Of a DNA stretch of 64,000 bases, positions 21,255 to 32,969 are shown piece by piece (within the stretch, counting starts at the first letter, position 1; the number at the start of each line of letters is the position of its first letter). This stretch comes from Diploptera punctata (Eukaryota; Arthropoda; Insecta; Blattodea; Blaberidae). The position numbers and the translations under genes are program-made. The notes under the pieces were generated by a model, which saw only the letters and a list, made by a program, of their open reading frames with translations, made no database searches and was not told the DNA's origin. The DNA is taken from positions 691,001-755,000 of the forward strand of contig JASPKZ010003844.1 of NCBI GenBank assembly GCA_030220185.1, read 5' to 3'.

Positions 21255-21490
21255 CATAAAGTGATCTCAGTACAGGTCATAGGAGACCGTAGGGGTAGTC
21301 TAGTAGAAGGTTAAGGCTCCCACTTTTTCTATATAATCGGTATACATGATGTCAGCCGGATTGTCAGTCCTGCATGACGGCCACCTCCAACTCCAGAACA
21401 AGCGTCTGGTATTCATTTACTTTAGAGGCTGAGTCGACTCCAGAACTATGGTGCCGCCAGACTAATCTAGCCTATTTTGAAACGGAGAGA
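21255..21490 (-). mobile_element. SINE S5, 3' part
   Basis: The reverse complement of S5: GGTGCCGCCAGACTAAT end, GAGTCGACTC, ACGCTTGTTCTGGAGTTGG and GGGAGCCTTAACCTTCTACT through ACTGAGATCAC. It lacks the tRNA-like head. Compare the fuller copy at 61,460-61,765. Confidence 0.75.
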
Positions 21491-21718
21491 GTGACGTAAA
21501 CCACTGTAACAAATGTCATTTTAGTCTTCGGAAATTTTAAACATAATTCTTATTAAGATATTGAACCAAGAAGTATACAGCTCACGTTATATTGTACTTT
21601 CAGAATTGAGACGATGGTCACGAAAATATATCCAGGTGAAGGAATATAAAGTTAAGCGTATTTTGAGAGTCAAATTCTTGATAATATTTCCTTATTGTGT
21701 TACTTCCTATCAATATTG

Positions 21719-22546
21719 CAGTAAAAGCTCCTTATTCGCGGGGGATATGTTCCGCAAATATGCCGCAATATGGAATGTAATGGGTATATAGGGGGATACG
21801 TTCCAAGGTTTCGAATAAAATAAAAATTATCAAAATAAAATCAATTAATGAGAGATTTTGAACAATTTCTATAAATTAATATTGCCAGAATTTGGCAAGG
21901 GCTTAATGAACTTAGTCATTTTTTTCGTGTTTTGCTGCTTTTATAAGGTATTTCAATTCAGATCGATATTTAGCTGTGAATGCAGCGATATAATTCCTTA
22001 TTTTTGTCTTCGGATTTCTTGATGAATCGTACAGTTGATTCGTTAAAAATAGCGTGATATAGATGCAAACTACTCGCCAACACGTAAACGGTCAAACATT
22101 TTTATTTTTATTTTTTTCCATTTCGAAACTATTTTTTCCCCTTTTACTCTACATTAAAAATTGGAAACAAAACAGAATATACATGTATTATTCAATCAAA
22201 ATTATTGCAACGAATGACAAGTTGAAACAATGTAACACAGATTGTGACGAGGGCGGCATTTATCAATGGACATAGCGTCACGTGAATTACGGCTTTTACG
22301 GCGGTGGCTTTTAACAATGAACTTTATGTTTAGTGACAATAAAACTTGTTTTACTTTGATATTAATGTGTCCATTTGGTAAAACAGTTACCGATGGGTAA
22401 TAAAGGATACTAATCCTTTTAATATACCGACTGGATCCGCGAATAAGGACGTTTTTAGCCGCGAATACAGCAACTGTGTCGCAATTTTTTAACCCACGAA
22501 TAATGAAAATACGAATAAGGGAGCCGCGAATAAGGAGCTTTTACTG
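21719..22546. mobile_element. Pogo/Tigger-like non-autonomous DNA transposon
   Basis: Perfect 23-bp terminal inverted repeats, 21,719-21,741 and 22,524-22,546, starting CAGTAAAAGCTCCTTATTCG. CAGTA is the pogo-family start. The subterminal GCGGGGGATATGTTCC and GGGGGATACGTTCCAAGG resemble remembered Tigger-type termini. The flanks are TG (21,717-18) and TA (22,547-48), compatible with a TA target in which one copy mutated. The interior is AT-rich with no transposase motif, so it needed an enzyme in trans. Confidence 0.85.
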
Positions 22547-22767
22547 TATTGCTCAATAAAAAATAAGTTTTCGTAATATTAATCATGTTTCCGGAGAACT
22601 ATGTTGATTTGTTACATTATATAATTTACGTCACTTTTCTCTTTCTTTAATTAAATTACAAAAGTGATAATATTATAACATTTCAATTTTTTATTTTCTT
22701 AAAAAAACGTTAATAACTCAAGAAAAATTGAACATTCCCAATGGTATGTTTTCCGAGCGATTTAATG

Positions 22768-23235
22768 ACCTCATTATAAAACTGTCGAAATTTTCAAATT
22801 ATATGCGGAACTATACATAAAACATTAGTGAATAAAACAAGAAGAGTTACTAGATTGAAGTTTTATAAAACATTGGCAGTTCCTGCATTACTTTATGGGA
22901 GCGAAACTTGGGTAATGACCAAAAAATTGCAGAGTAGAATACAAAGCGCAGAAATGAAGTTCCTTAGAAGAACAAAAGGCTGCACAAGATTGGATCGGAT
23001 AAGGAATGAAGATATAAGAACAGAGTTAAATATGTATCCGTTGGATGCGAAAACCAGAGAATATAGAGATAAATGGTTTACACACGTGGAAAGAATGAAT
23101 GTATCAAGATTACCAAGAGCAGCATTCAACTACAAGCCAAGAGGTTCAAGGAATGTAGGAAGACCAGTGAAAAGATGGGCAGAACAACTGTGAGGCGGAA
23201 CAGGCAATTTGCCTAGCCCGTGAAGTGAAGAAGAA
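22768..23235 (+). mobile_element. LINE-C, best 3' end copy
   Basis: Open for 121 codons: RVTRLKFYKTLAVPALLYGS, ETWVMTKKLQSRIQSAEMKF, LRRTKGCTRLDRIRNEDIRT, HVERMNVSRLPRAAFNYKPR and GSRNVGRPVKRWAEQL, stop at 23,193. The 3' UTR AACAGGCAATTTGCCTAGCC ends in GAAGTGAAGAAGAAGAAGAT. The open frame suggests a fairly young copy, but the RT core is missing. Confidence 0.85.
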
Positions 23236-25887
23236 GAAGATGAAATGGTCAAGGACTTATTCATTCTCCGTAAATATATTTTTAATAAATGTAGAGACAT
23301 ACCTTTTTCTGGTGACAAAACTCTTATTTTAATTACATTTCCGGTATAAATTAATTTTTGCTGTAAATTAATTAAAACACAAGTGGTTTACTTTACCAAA
23401 ACCAGTAATTTGTTTTATGATTTAGTAACGGTTCTGCTAGAGTTATTGTCATGGCTTTATGGTTTCAGAGAGGATAATTTACAAACACGACAACGAATTT
23501 TTAAGTTCAATAAACTTTTAGAAGTTTGGACAGTACAATTTTATAATTCAAATTAATAATTATATACAGTGCAGGATTCGCTCTATTTTATTTCTCCTAG
23601 TACTTCCTTGCAGGTATTCTTTTAATTTTCGTTTTTTAACCTCCTTCCTTTTGTAGGAGGTACATACTTCTGGGTCTCACAAGTCTATGTCCTAAGCGGG
23701 TCATCTGTGGACACATACCAGGGACTCTAAACTTAAAAGTAAATGAATACACATTAGCGGACCTCCCTGTGTATGTGATTAATAGAATACCAAGGATATT
23801 GCTGAAGACATCATAATTCAAAGGATTCGCCCTAGATATAAGATGGAAATTTAAAATTCTCTACCTCGTTTGGAATCAAACCATGAGTTAGAGTTCCATT
23901 CCCATTGTTTATGTAAATGAAAATGATTATTTCCTGAAAATCAATCATTGTTAATTAGAGTAAAAAAAACTGGTTGGTTGGTATCTAATGTGGTGCATCT
24001 AACACTGAAGTCATTAGCAGTCTTGCTCTCCAGTACTTTGAAGTTTTGGAAGTGTCCTGTTTGACGGTTGTACAGTTGTTGAGGTGTTCGTCATCCATTT
24101 GTTCCTCTGGGTGATTGCATGATTTTGGTGTAAACAGTACTTAGATCAGAGTAAAATACGAGAGTGACTTTTCTGGTTTAATTCTTAATCTAAACAGTTT
24201 CTTTATTTTGTAATAATTCATTAAAAGTTGTTGTTGTGGTTGAGAAAGTATAAAATATTAAAAATACTATAGGACTACGTAAAATGTAATTCTCGCTTTG
24301 TAAAATCTCAAATAAATGTGTAAAATAATTATATATATATATAAGATTAACGATATTTTCAATGAATATTTTCGATTTGATACATATACTCAAATTCCAA
24401 AAAAGCCTAACATAAATATCCCGTTCACATTCCACATGACGTTTATGCTTCTTAACCCTTAAATTAAAAATTTATCCTTTTGGATACATTGATTTCATAT
24501 ATTTAATATTGTTTTTAGATCAACAGAGAAACAAACGAGTAAAAATTACTTAAATTTATGTCAAATTACGCAATAATGTATAATAACAACACAGTTTAAC
24601 ATGAATTTATTTTCCTTGCGGTCCGGAACATTTACATAACTGGCACGAGAAAATATTATATTGACAATTTGAGGGTTAATGGACTTATTTAACATACATG
24701 TATATTATTTTAGGATGGAGTTTTTTTATAATCTCATGTGTACCTCTGATTATATAATAATACATAAATCAATTGTCGTTAAGATGTCCTTTTCAACGTA
24801 CGTCTCTTTTCAATATAAATTAATTTGCGATGTACAGTCTTCTTTTGATGGAGACCTTCAACTGCCAATTACAGATATCATTTAACAAATTATTACATCC
24901 ACATTATCTGATCCATCAGCGGACTACATACATTAAACTAAACTTTTCAAAACTCTTCCACGCTGTAGAATCTTCTGTTCATAAATTTAAAATTATTTTC
25001 CTTTATAAGTTCTGCTAACTTATTATACAGACGTGTACTCGGCTCAACAAATCTAAGTTTTGTCGATCTGCAGGAAGGAAATATCAAGTTTCGTATTTAA
25101 TACGTATTCATGGATATCCAATACTCTTGCATAACAACTTCTCTTTTAATGAATGTAGCTATATAATGCAAGCGCAGATTTCCGTAGATGTAAGAGTGAA
25201 AAACTGCAAGATATTTGAATAACTGTTAACATGATGTCCCAGTTTAAGAAGTAAATATTTTTTTTTCCAATGTACCTCAGCATTTTATATCTAAAAAAAA
25301 GCACCTGTAATTTATTGAAGAGAATATTTCAGCACTCCATCATTTTAGAAATATCTTAAAGATCTCTATGAATATAAATTGCAATCTATTGGTGTAGATG
25401 CTGTATCGGTTTAATTTTTAACAAACAATAGTATATTAGTAAAATGTTATTTGGATTTACAGTGTGTGTCTATAAAAATACATCTCTGTCTCTTAAATTT
25501 TCTATGACATCATTTACAAAATCTGCTCCTTGAAAAGAGAAATAATCACCTTCAATTTCCTCAATAAACACGAGTATCGTACTTGTGTTTATGTTTGCCA
25601 TGCTTTGATTTACACCTGAGTGAATACAACATTGACGGGCCAAGAGCAAACCGCCGCACCGGCTGTTGAAACAGACCTGACGTCATAACCTGTGCCTAAC
25701 TCAAAGTCCACACAACTTGTTTCGTGTGCCTCAGCAATGACGTAAGTGATTCACTTATAATAATGTATACCAACTAGCCTATATAGTGTCCGTGCGGTTC
25801 CCAATAATACATAATTTCCTTCGCTATAAAAACATGGTGAACATACTTGGACCAACACAACAGCTGAGTCTCTTTAAAATCAATTAA
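23236..25887. other. Long stretch without recognised features
   Basis: About 2.6 kb, AT-rich, with no gene, tRNA-like or LINE motif I can support. A (TA)5 run lies at 24,331-24,341. Positions 23,640-23,900 have a somewhat higher GC content and a GTTTGGAATCAAACC palindrome-like block that might be a worn SINE. Confidence 0.3.
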
Positions 25888-26115
25888 AGTGGATAGATAG
25901 ATCATCGGTTGATTAATGTCCTTGACATCGTCCGATTCCTAATAGCCAATTTTGTCGGTCAATCCAATATCCTGGTTGTAGATATTTCTCCTTCATGCAT
26001 AAATATATTCCCTGACTCCAGGAAGTTTTAGGTTTTCCCCTGCCTCGTCTTCCCTCAGGTTTCCATTCCAAAAAACATTTTGGTAGCCGATCCTCTTCCA
26101 TTTGTTGGACTGCTG
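25888..26115 (-). mobile_element. LINE-J 3' end
   Basis: Minus strand: QMEEDRLPKCFLEWKPEGRR, GRGKPKTSWSQGIYLCMKEK and YLQPGYWIDRQNWLLGIGRC. Same family as 2,870-3,235. It stops abruptly at 26,108 where GTTGGACTG joins unrelated sequence. The 3' side has GGATAGATAGATC, the GATA-type tail. Confidence 0.8.
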
Positions 26116-27004
26116 CTCCTTGTGGATGATGGTGACTGGCACCGTCCAGCGTGCTGCTCGTTATTATACGAGGCTTTACATGGGCAGCCAAATACCTTTG
26201 TGGCTATCGATATTGGGTTGAGACTCTTTTTGATCATAGCCATATGGTGGCAAGAAATGTTCGCCGAACGTGTCAACAGATTTAGTAAATTGTCGCATTA
26301 AAATAGGGCGTCAGAAACCGCACTGCTGGCAAGCAGAGAGCCACCATTCGTTGGACATGTCCATACCACACTTAGAGGAACCGACCTGCTCATCATCCTA
26401 GTACCCAATCCCACCTTCGTGTGGTGCAGCTGTTAGTAGCCATATAACTTATGTGGTGAACGGACGGGTGGGCTACTCACCAATCGCACTGGTCAGCATG
26501 GTGAGATATTGACCGATATGGTATTACTTCCACTTCCATACCATATCTCCTTTTTTTATCTTTCCTATCCCGTCTCTCTGGACTGAACACTTGTTTTCCA
26601 ACCCCGATGGTATTAGAGTATGCGAGGCCTAAGGGGTCATTTCATATTATCGGTCAAATTCTTCCTTATTAAGGGCAGATCAGTCTCTTAGCTATGGTGA
26701 AAGTAACTGATCTAAGGATAGACATCTGAAAAAACCTGGTCCTCCAGGATGGGGTTTGATGCGGTAGACCAGCTCCCTCCCATCAGAAAAAAAACACAAT
26801 GATAAAAAATGTAATAGAGATAAACCGGTCGGATTAAAAGGAAGACGAATAAAATAAAGTATGCACAATGGATTCTAACGTAATGATGATGTAGGCCTAC
26901 ACTAGCACCAATTCATATTTGTACCTTCAATAAAAGATGAACAGATAAAACAATAACTTTAACAGAATTTGTTTGGGGCTAAAATAAAGTAGGTGGCTCC
27001 ACGG
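26116..27004. other. Unassigned, with repeat R6 at 26,728-26,782
   Basis: The segment is GC-richer than most of the window to about 26,560, without a recognised gene. 26,728-26,782 is the reverse complement of a block at 33,005-33,055: AGGGAGCTGG ... CCTGGAGGACCAGG. This is a small dispersed repeat, called R6 here. Confidence 0.4.
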
Positions 27005-27190
27005 AGGAAATGATAATATATATTCGCCACCACCTCTGGTCCTAAGTTTGCGTCTCGGTCACTCCACGTGGAGTTTATGATGGTCGAATCAAAGCCACAC
27101 CTGCCAATAACTTCGTTCTTCATCTTTCCCATACTATTTTCATTCCATATGCCCTTGCGATGGTACCAAGACCTGGTCATCCGGTGTTTA
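27005..27190 (+). mobile_element. SINE S6-like fragment
   Basis: GCGTCTCGGTCACTCCACGT GGAGTTT resembles the S6 body at 54,790-54,830 (TAGTCTCGGTCATTCCATGT GAGTTT). The later CTTCATCTTTCCCATACTAT and GATGGT...CAAG...GTCATCCGG line up with the S6 3' part. Strongly diverged. Confidence 0.5.
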
Positions 27191-27204
27191 TTTTTTTAAA
27201 TTAC

Positions 27205-27790
27205 TTAGATCCTGTCAGAAGTAAAATTGTACTGAACAGTACAATTTTGGAGCAGGTGAATAATTTTACATATCTAGGATGCAATTTCTCATATGAAGAA
27301 GAAAAGGATGTAAATGCAAAAATATCTAAATTTTTAAGAATTTTAGGGTTAATAAATTCTATCTACAAGCCACAGTTAGTTCAAGACTAAAAATGTATAA
27401 AACACTGACTCTTCCAACTCTCTTTTGTATGGTAGCGAAGTATGGACGTTGAAACAGAAGGATCTACAGATACTTAGATCTGCTGAAATGAGATATCTTC
27501 GGAGGACTGCAGGATACACACTACTAGATCACAAAAAAGTGAAGACATCTTAGAAGAATTACAATTGGAACCTTTAGAAAACAAAATTTCTGATTATAAG
27601 TCAAGATGGATGCAACATGTTCATCGAATGGAAGATCACAGAATACCCAAACAAATGTTAAGATATCAACCTGCAGGAAGAAGAAGACCAGGACGCCCAC
27701 TCAAAATACTTCTTGATGGTGTTTCTCTTGAGGCCGAAACAAGTCAACAAATGGCCTAAATTCGTGAATGTACAATGATTATGATGATGA
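27205..27790 (+). mobile_element. LINE-G 3' end
   Basis: LEQVNNFTYLGCNFSYEEEK, DVNAKISKFLRILGLINSIY, frameshifts, WTLKQKDLQILRSAEMRYLR, RTAGYTLLDHKK, MEPLENKISDYKSRWMQHVH and GRRRPGRPLK. The 3' tail is GATTATGATGATGATGAT. Same family as 60,425-61,060 (minus) and 62,290-62,870 (plus). Confidence 0.85.
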
Positions 27791-27829
27791 TGATTTATAT
27801 ATGCGTTCATGCGTTCTCTCCACCGCTGA

Positions 27830-28206
27830 GTTGCTAATTCGCTCCTCAGTCAATCCAATTGGAGTGCATAATGGATAAATCTGTGACAGTACAGGTTTTT
27901 CTCCGGATTTCGTGTATTTGCGACTCCAGTACAAGATCTTCATGATTTACGAACCCGTATCCTTGACACAATTGCAAACAGTACCAATGGACATGTTGGA
28001 CAGAACGTGGCACGAAATCGAATATAGACTTGATATTGTTCGTGCTACTAATGGTGCACATATAGAGGTATTTTAGTGTGTAGCAATGTGTGAAAATGAA
28101 AATTCTTTGAGTTTCTGTTTGTTTAATACCGGCCTCATTTCATAATTCCGCATATTTTGTTACTTATGATTAATTAAAATGTAAGAGGTTTGAATGGGAC
28201 ACCCTG
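27830..28206 (+). mobile_element. Mariner-type transposon 3' end
   Basis: The frame ending at 28,073 reads VPMDMLDRTWHEIEYRLDIV then RATNGAHIEVF and stop. This resembles the C-terminus of the arthropod mariner-type transposases that end in '(V)W..(L/I)(D/E)YR.D..R.T.GAHIE'. The right terminus AATGGGACACCCTG ends at 28,206, followed by TA. The 5' part is not recognisable here. Confidence 0.75.
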
Positions 28207-28251
28207 TATTTTAAACATCAATTTATTTGAAAGGTTGGATTGTTTATTAAT

Positions 28252-28430
28252 ATAGTTCTGAATACTCATTGTAGCTATCGAAATTTCTTACGATCCTGGG
28301 TGGGCACCGTCCCAAAGTGACCGAAATTCCATGAGAAAATATCTCCTCCCATGGGGATTCGAACCAGCGAAACAAGTCCCGTATATCTGCACCAAGACAT
28401 CATGTCTTAAACCGCTGGGGCACGGCACTG
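28252..28430 (-). mobile_element. SINE S1, head half
   Basis: The reverse complement contains the tRNA-like head (GTGCCCCAGCGGTTTAAGAC), a GGTTCGAATCCCC B box, TTTTCTCATGGAATTTCGGT and GCTACAATGAGTATTCAG. The 3' half is missing. Confidence 0.85.
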
Positions 28431-29039
28431 TGAATTCAAGGTAGCTACTTTCAAATTCACTTTGAGTAGATTCTGATATATTGACATTTCTCCAAATTCA
28501 TAACACAGGTTCTTCTCTAATTCCCAAGGAAAAGTAAATTTCTTTTAGAGTCAAAGATTCTGTACACTTCCTGCGTTCAGGACATAAATCAATTCTCGCA
28601 GACTGTGATCTTGTGTTGGAAAGGGAATCACACTTTTTGGCACGTCCATTTGTGTGTAACTTGCGACTCACTCTAAATCGATTTGCAGCTTCTTCTCTAA
28701 AGAGTTTCCTGGAAACCTCTATTTCTTTGTTTCCACTCAGGACTAAATTAGAGCATTTTGCAACTGACGGACATCAAAAACTACTTTAACGAAGTTACGG
28801 AGTTTCTCCACTGGAGGGGAGAATTAGAGTGAAATTGAACTATAAGTAGAACAGCAGTGGTCTTATATTTTGCAAGAAAAATAGCACTAGTTGTAGATAA
28901 AAGTGTAAGTTTGTTAGATAGTGAACGCAGAGGAAAGTCATTGTGTTCAATTTTTCTACGTTTTCACTCATACAACAAAACATTTGACTATTTTATTTCG
29001 TTATTATTTATAGACGCTTTAATATATGCGCTCTGTAGA
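28431..29039. other. No recognised feature
   Basis: No gene or repeat family recognised. Confidence 0.3.
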
Positions 29040-29572
29040 TTGGCCAAGACTCTTGACGTCCCAACTCCTTTCAAAAAACGTTAAACTGAAAATATATATA
29101 AATATTATTCTACCAGTTATATTATATTGATGCGAAATATGGACTCTTACTTTAAGGGAGAAAAGAAGATTACGAATATTTGAGAATAAAGTTCTTAAGA
29201 ATTTTTTTGGACGAAAGAGAGATGAACAGACACGCGAATGGAAAAGACTACATAACAGTGAACTACATGGTCTTTATACGAAGCCAGATATAATAAGAAC
29301 AGTTAAGTCTTAGAATGCGATGGGCAGGACATGTGACACGAATGGGGAATGAAAGACGTGCATGGAAGCTTCTTGTAGGAAAACCAGAATGAAAACGCCC
29401 AGTTGGTATATCAAGAATGAGGTGGGAGAATAACATTTACTATGATTTGAGGGTAGTAGATTATACAGGGAATGATTGGAAAACATTAGCGCAGGATAGT
29501 GATGTATAGGGAGCTTGTGTCCGCGCGGCCATGAACCTTCGGGTTCGATTGTGCCAGTGAGAGTTAGCTAGG
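29040..29572 (+). mobile_element. LINE-A 3' end
   Basis: Starts at GACTCTTGACGTCCCAACTC (the block before CETW). It runs through ILPVILY.CEIWTLTLRE, the RDEQTREWKRLHNSELHGLY block and RARMGNERRAWKLLVGKP to DDWKT-type sequence. The 3' end is the canonical CGCGCGGCCATGAACC...GTTCGAT. The copy is 5'-truncated with stops. Confidence 0.85.
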
Positions 29573-29690
29573 TTGGCCAAGAATGAGATAGGAGAATAAT
29601 ATTAAACATAATTTGACGGAGGTATGACTGGAACATTAGCTGAGGTAAGATTATATATGGAGAGAATATGTCCGACAGTGCGTTATTAAT
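29573..29690 (+). mobile_element. LINE-A 3' end, second piece
   Basis: TTGGCCAAGAATGAGATAGG AGAATAA through GAGAATATGTCCGACAGTGCG repeats the last 110 bp of LINE-A directly after the copy that ends at 29,572. It is a separate, older insertion or part of a local duplication. Confidence 0.6.
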
Positions 29691-29899
29691 ATATATTATA
29701 ATATAATAAATCAAGATTTGTTCAACTTACAAAGACAAAAATGTTAACTTTAGAACGACGGCCATAATTTATTATATCTTAAGATGATTTTAAGAGAATA
29801 ATCCGCAGTTGGCTAAATTAGAAAATCATCTTACCATCTAATGGCTATTTTAAGAAAGATTTTAACAATTTTATTAATTTTTATTTCTTCTAAAATGAA

Positions 29900-30232
29900 G
29901 ACTATTATAAGAAAGTCTAGTAGACTGCGATGGGTAGAACAAATGGCTGGAATGGGTAATGAAAGAGGGGCATTGGAACTATATAGGGAAACGAATAAGA
30001 AAGCTCCTTCTAGTAGACTGCGATGAGTAGAACAAATGACTGGAATGGAGAATGTAAGAGGGGCGTTGAATCCCTGTAGGAAAATGAATAAGACAGCTCC
30101 TAGTAGGCAAAATTTGATTGAAGTCGAGTACAACATTCACCATGAGGTGAATAATGCAGGGAATATTTGGAAAACTTTAGTTCAGGATTGGGATTTACGA
30201 GAGTTCCAGAGTGCTAGTGAACGAGTATAAGT
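29900..30232 (+). mobile_element. Diverged LINE-A with internal tandem duplication
   Basis: TCTAGTAGACTGCGATGGGT AGAACAAATGGCTGGAATGG (from 29,917) recurs with changes at 30,011, so a block of about 95 bp is duplicated. The rest follows the LINE-A order (AAAACTTTAGTTCAGGATTG GGATTTACGAGAG). Frames from it give RRLRWVEQMAGMGNERGALE-type peptides. It is an old copy. Confidence 0.65.
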
Positions 30233-30867
30233 GTATTCAGTAGGAATTTCTATTATTGTGTTTCTCATATGTTTTTTCTGCAGAAATTAAATAATTTAAT
30301 TATGATGATGCTATAAAATGATTACTATGAAATGGAACCTTGTAATGACATTTCAACACAGGTTGCCTTGTTTATTAAAGAAAACAAGAAAGAATCTTAG
30401 TCAAATTAACAGGAACCAGGATTTGAACTCGGGACCTTCCGAATAGGAGGTAGCACTGAGCCACCTAGCAGAGGTACAATTGCCTTAATATGTAAGAAAT
30501 GTATGCTAAATTTAAAAATAATTTCATCATAATTAAGAAATAGGCTTATTTTTCTTAAATATAACGTACCCTGTTTCTAAAAAAAAATTACCCTTTTCTC
30601 GGATTTTACTGCATTGTAGAGTTCACATGTTTTTATTTAATATTTCAGACCTGTGTTCGTTTTATCTCAACCTATCAAGCTAAGAATAAAAATCGCAAGC
30701 CTTATAATGGTCGACAATTCGGAGTAAGAGTAATAAAGAAGGATGGAAACATATGCAGACTTTTATATATTATTCGGCAGTGAAAACATGAAATGGATGT
30801 AGATGCAACTTAAATAGCAATAAATAAATAAATAAACGGAGAGGGTAAGTGTTCTTAAATTAATGTA
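30233..30867. other. Mostly unassigned; tRNA-like block at 30,415-30,475
   Basis: In reverse complement 30,415-30,475 reads GGTGGCTCAGTGCTACCTCC (A-box-like) and CCCGAGTTCAAATCCTGGTT (B-box-like). The acceptor stem does not pair, so it is a SINE head or tRNA relic, not a gene. Nothing else is recognised. Confidence 0.45.
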
Positions 30868-30985
30868 GGGGCACGCCGTGGAGTAGTGGTTAAGGCACTA
30901 CGCTACAAGCCGGAAATTCGAGGGTTGGAGTCCCGGTGGGTTAGCATTTTTAAACGGATCCAAACCTTCTGGCGGCACTATGGCC
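30868..30985 (+). mobile_element. SINE S5 head
   Basis: GGGGCACGCCGTGGAGTAGT GGTTAAGGCACTACGCTACA is a tRNA-like head with a GAGGGTTGGAGTCCC B-box relic, then CTGGCGGCACTATGGCCCTG. It is cut at 30,985, where an inverted S2 starts. Confidence 0.75.
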
Positions 30986-31256
30986 CTGGGGTAATCATAG
31001 CATTTTTCATGCTATGTTTTGTAGCTTTACTAGGGAATTATAGGTGTGGTAGCTTTCCGTTGCTTTCCACACCGATTAAGGATGATGATGATAGCCATAT
31101 GATTTCGGGGACCGTTTGGGCATTAAAGGTTTCCTGATATTTGTCTTACAGGTGACGAAAAACCCCGAAGAAAACCTCACCCAGCCTGACCCGACCGGGA
31201 ATCGAACCCGGGCCCGCTGCGTGACAAGGCAGCACGCTACCTCGAGACCATAGTAA
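30986..31256 (-). mobile_element. SINE S2 copy abutting S5
   Basis: The reverse complement has the S2 head (TATGGTCTCGAGGTAGCGTG, B box GGGTTCGATTCCC) through the body to GCATGAAAAATGCTATGATT. It lacks the last 40 bp (GTGAAAGACCTGCC...), which are replaced by the S5 piece. Confidence 0.85.
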
Positions 31257-31354
31257 TGGACTATACCTATTGTATTGTATTGTATTGTAAGCCCATGTTT
31301 TTTCCCTTTACAGAGATTTAGGCGCTCTCCCCCTATAGGGGAGAATTTGAACCA

Positions 31355-31602
31355 TACTATTTAGTTACACTTGCTTTCGTATAGATGCCATTTTGAGTGG
31401 TCCGTGGTCAACGCACGGCCTCATACTGACATCTAGGAAACCAAGGTAGTACTAGGACGGGAAAATTCGGTAAATTTTGCTTAGAGGCCTTTTAATTCAG
31501 GCTTAAGTATTTTTTACGAGCCTAAAAAATCCATCGACCGCGACCGGGTTTGAACCCGCGAACCTCGGGACCAGAGGCAAGTCCACCGCGGCCGGCTTGG
31601 AC
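31355..31602 (-). mobile_element. SINE S3 copy
   Basis: In reverse complement it has the S3 head GCCGGCCGCGGTGGACTTGC with GCGGGTTCAAACCCGGTCGC, then CCTTAAGCC-type spacing and GACCACGGACCACTC. It is the best preserved B box of the family here, but the body is diverged. Preceded by a (ATTGT)n run at 31,265-31,290. Confidence 0.75.
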
Positions 31603-31638
<36 letters not shown>

Positions 31639-31648
31639 ATATATATAA
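31603..31648. repeat. (TA)n microsatellite
   Basis: Alternating TA with one phase change, so it is self-complementary. Confidence 0.9.
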
Positions 31649-31923
31649 AGCCAATTTGTACGGTTGAGGAAAAAACGTTTGCATTAAGGGAACTATATAT
31701 TTAAAGCTGCTAGAGAAATAAAAAAGAAGGAAAACAAGATTTAGTAGCATCAGAAAAAGTAAAATAAAAAAATAAGTAATTATAGTGATTTGAAACAAGG
31801 TTACTGCGTTTTATACTCTGCGCTTTACTACGTAATGTTTTGTTTTGTCACATCTCAACCAATTGAGTTGTACACAATATAGGCCCTATAAAGCATTTAA
31901 TGGATGTCATAAATATTTAAAGA

Positions 31924-32048
31924 TTAACTTACTCACTTGCACTATCGAACCCATAAGTCCATGTTGGCGAGGACATAAGCTCTCCATACATCTCTATCCT
32001 ATGCTAATGTTTTCCAATCATCTCTGTATAATCTACTTCGCCTAAATA
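31924..32048 (-). mobile_element. LINE-A 3' terminus
   Basis: Reverse complement of the last 125 bp of LINE-A: GTATAGATGGTTGG-like, GAGAGCTTATGTCCTCGCCA and ATGGGTTCGATAGTGCAAGT. Confidence 0.8.
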
Positions 32049-32086
32049 ATCTATTAATTGGTGTTTCCAGTTTAATTTGTTATATT

Positions 32087-32089
32087 ACT

Positions 32090-32168
<79 letters not shown>
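32087..32168. repeat. (ATT)n microsatellite
   Basis: About 26 near-perfect ATT units. Unlike the ones at 32,920 and 12,603, no Repeat-L 3' end precedes it. Confidence 0.9.
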
Positions 32169-32729
32169 GACTACACTGCTCAACATGATTTTTGTTTCAT
32201 GAGTACCGATAGTTGTACTTAATGCAGTTTTTTATCGTGTTTTCAAATATGTATTCGGAATTTCTCTATCACCCACAGTTTTTCTTTATTTCAATTTCAA
32301 TTAATGGATTTAAATAATAAATTTTTATTAACGTTTTTTCGTCCATTTGTCCATTGTAAAATAAAACGGGAAACACTTTCATCAGGAGATTTCAACTATG
32401 GAAAAGAGATATCAAGGCAAATGGAATCCTAATATGCTGGCCGATTATTGTTGGACCATCAAGAGGGATGCTCCACAGGCGAAATATAGCAGCAAATCGT
32501 CATTTTTTACTTTCTAGGTGAGTCCGAATGTTCGAATATTGTGTAGTTACGAATGTAGAAAATATTAAAGTGTTTGAAATTATAAATTCCTGTCTCTCGG
32601 AAATCTTGCGTGATGGAGAAAAAACCGATATCATATTTGAATTCAGGAGAAAACATACTATCAGAATCACATATTTTTCTTTCTGAGACAAAAAAAGTTT
32701 ATTTTTTGTTGTTCAGTGTTATTCTTAAG
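32169..32729. other. No recognised feature
   Basis: AT-rich; nothing recognised. Confidence 0.3.
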
Positions 32730-32921
32730 TTTAGCATATCAAATGTTGAATGTACATGAAATCTACACTGACATTTTTATTGTGTTCTTAATTTATTATA
32801 ATTAGTCTATCCTATATGTATATATAATTTATATTGTAAATATGTAGATCTAATTTTATATTTGTGCTGGTTGAGTGGAAGCGCGAGCTTTATGTACTTA
32901 ACTCTGCCAGAATAAATAAAA

Positions 32922-32969
<48 letters not shown>

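Noticed and set aside
20605..23235. A large inverted duplication formed by the two LINE-C copies (20,605-20,812 and 22,768-22,985)
   Set aside because: Two independent insertions of closely related LINE-C copies explain it. Nothing else between them is mirrored.
26055..26301. Overlapping 73-codon frames on both strands
   Set aside because: They span the junction of a LINE-J 3' end and unrelated sequence, and no protein family is recognised.
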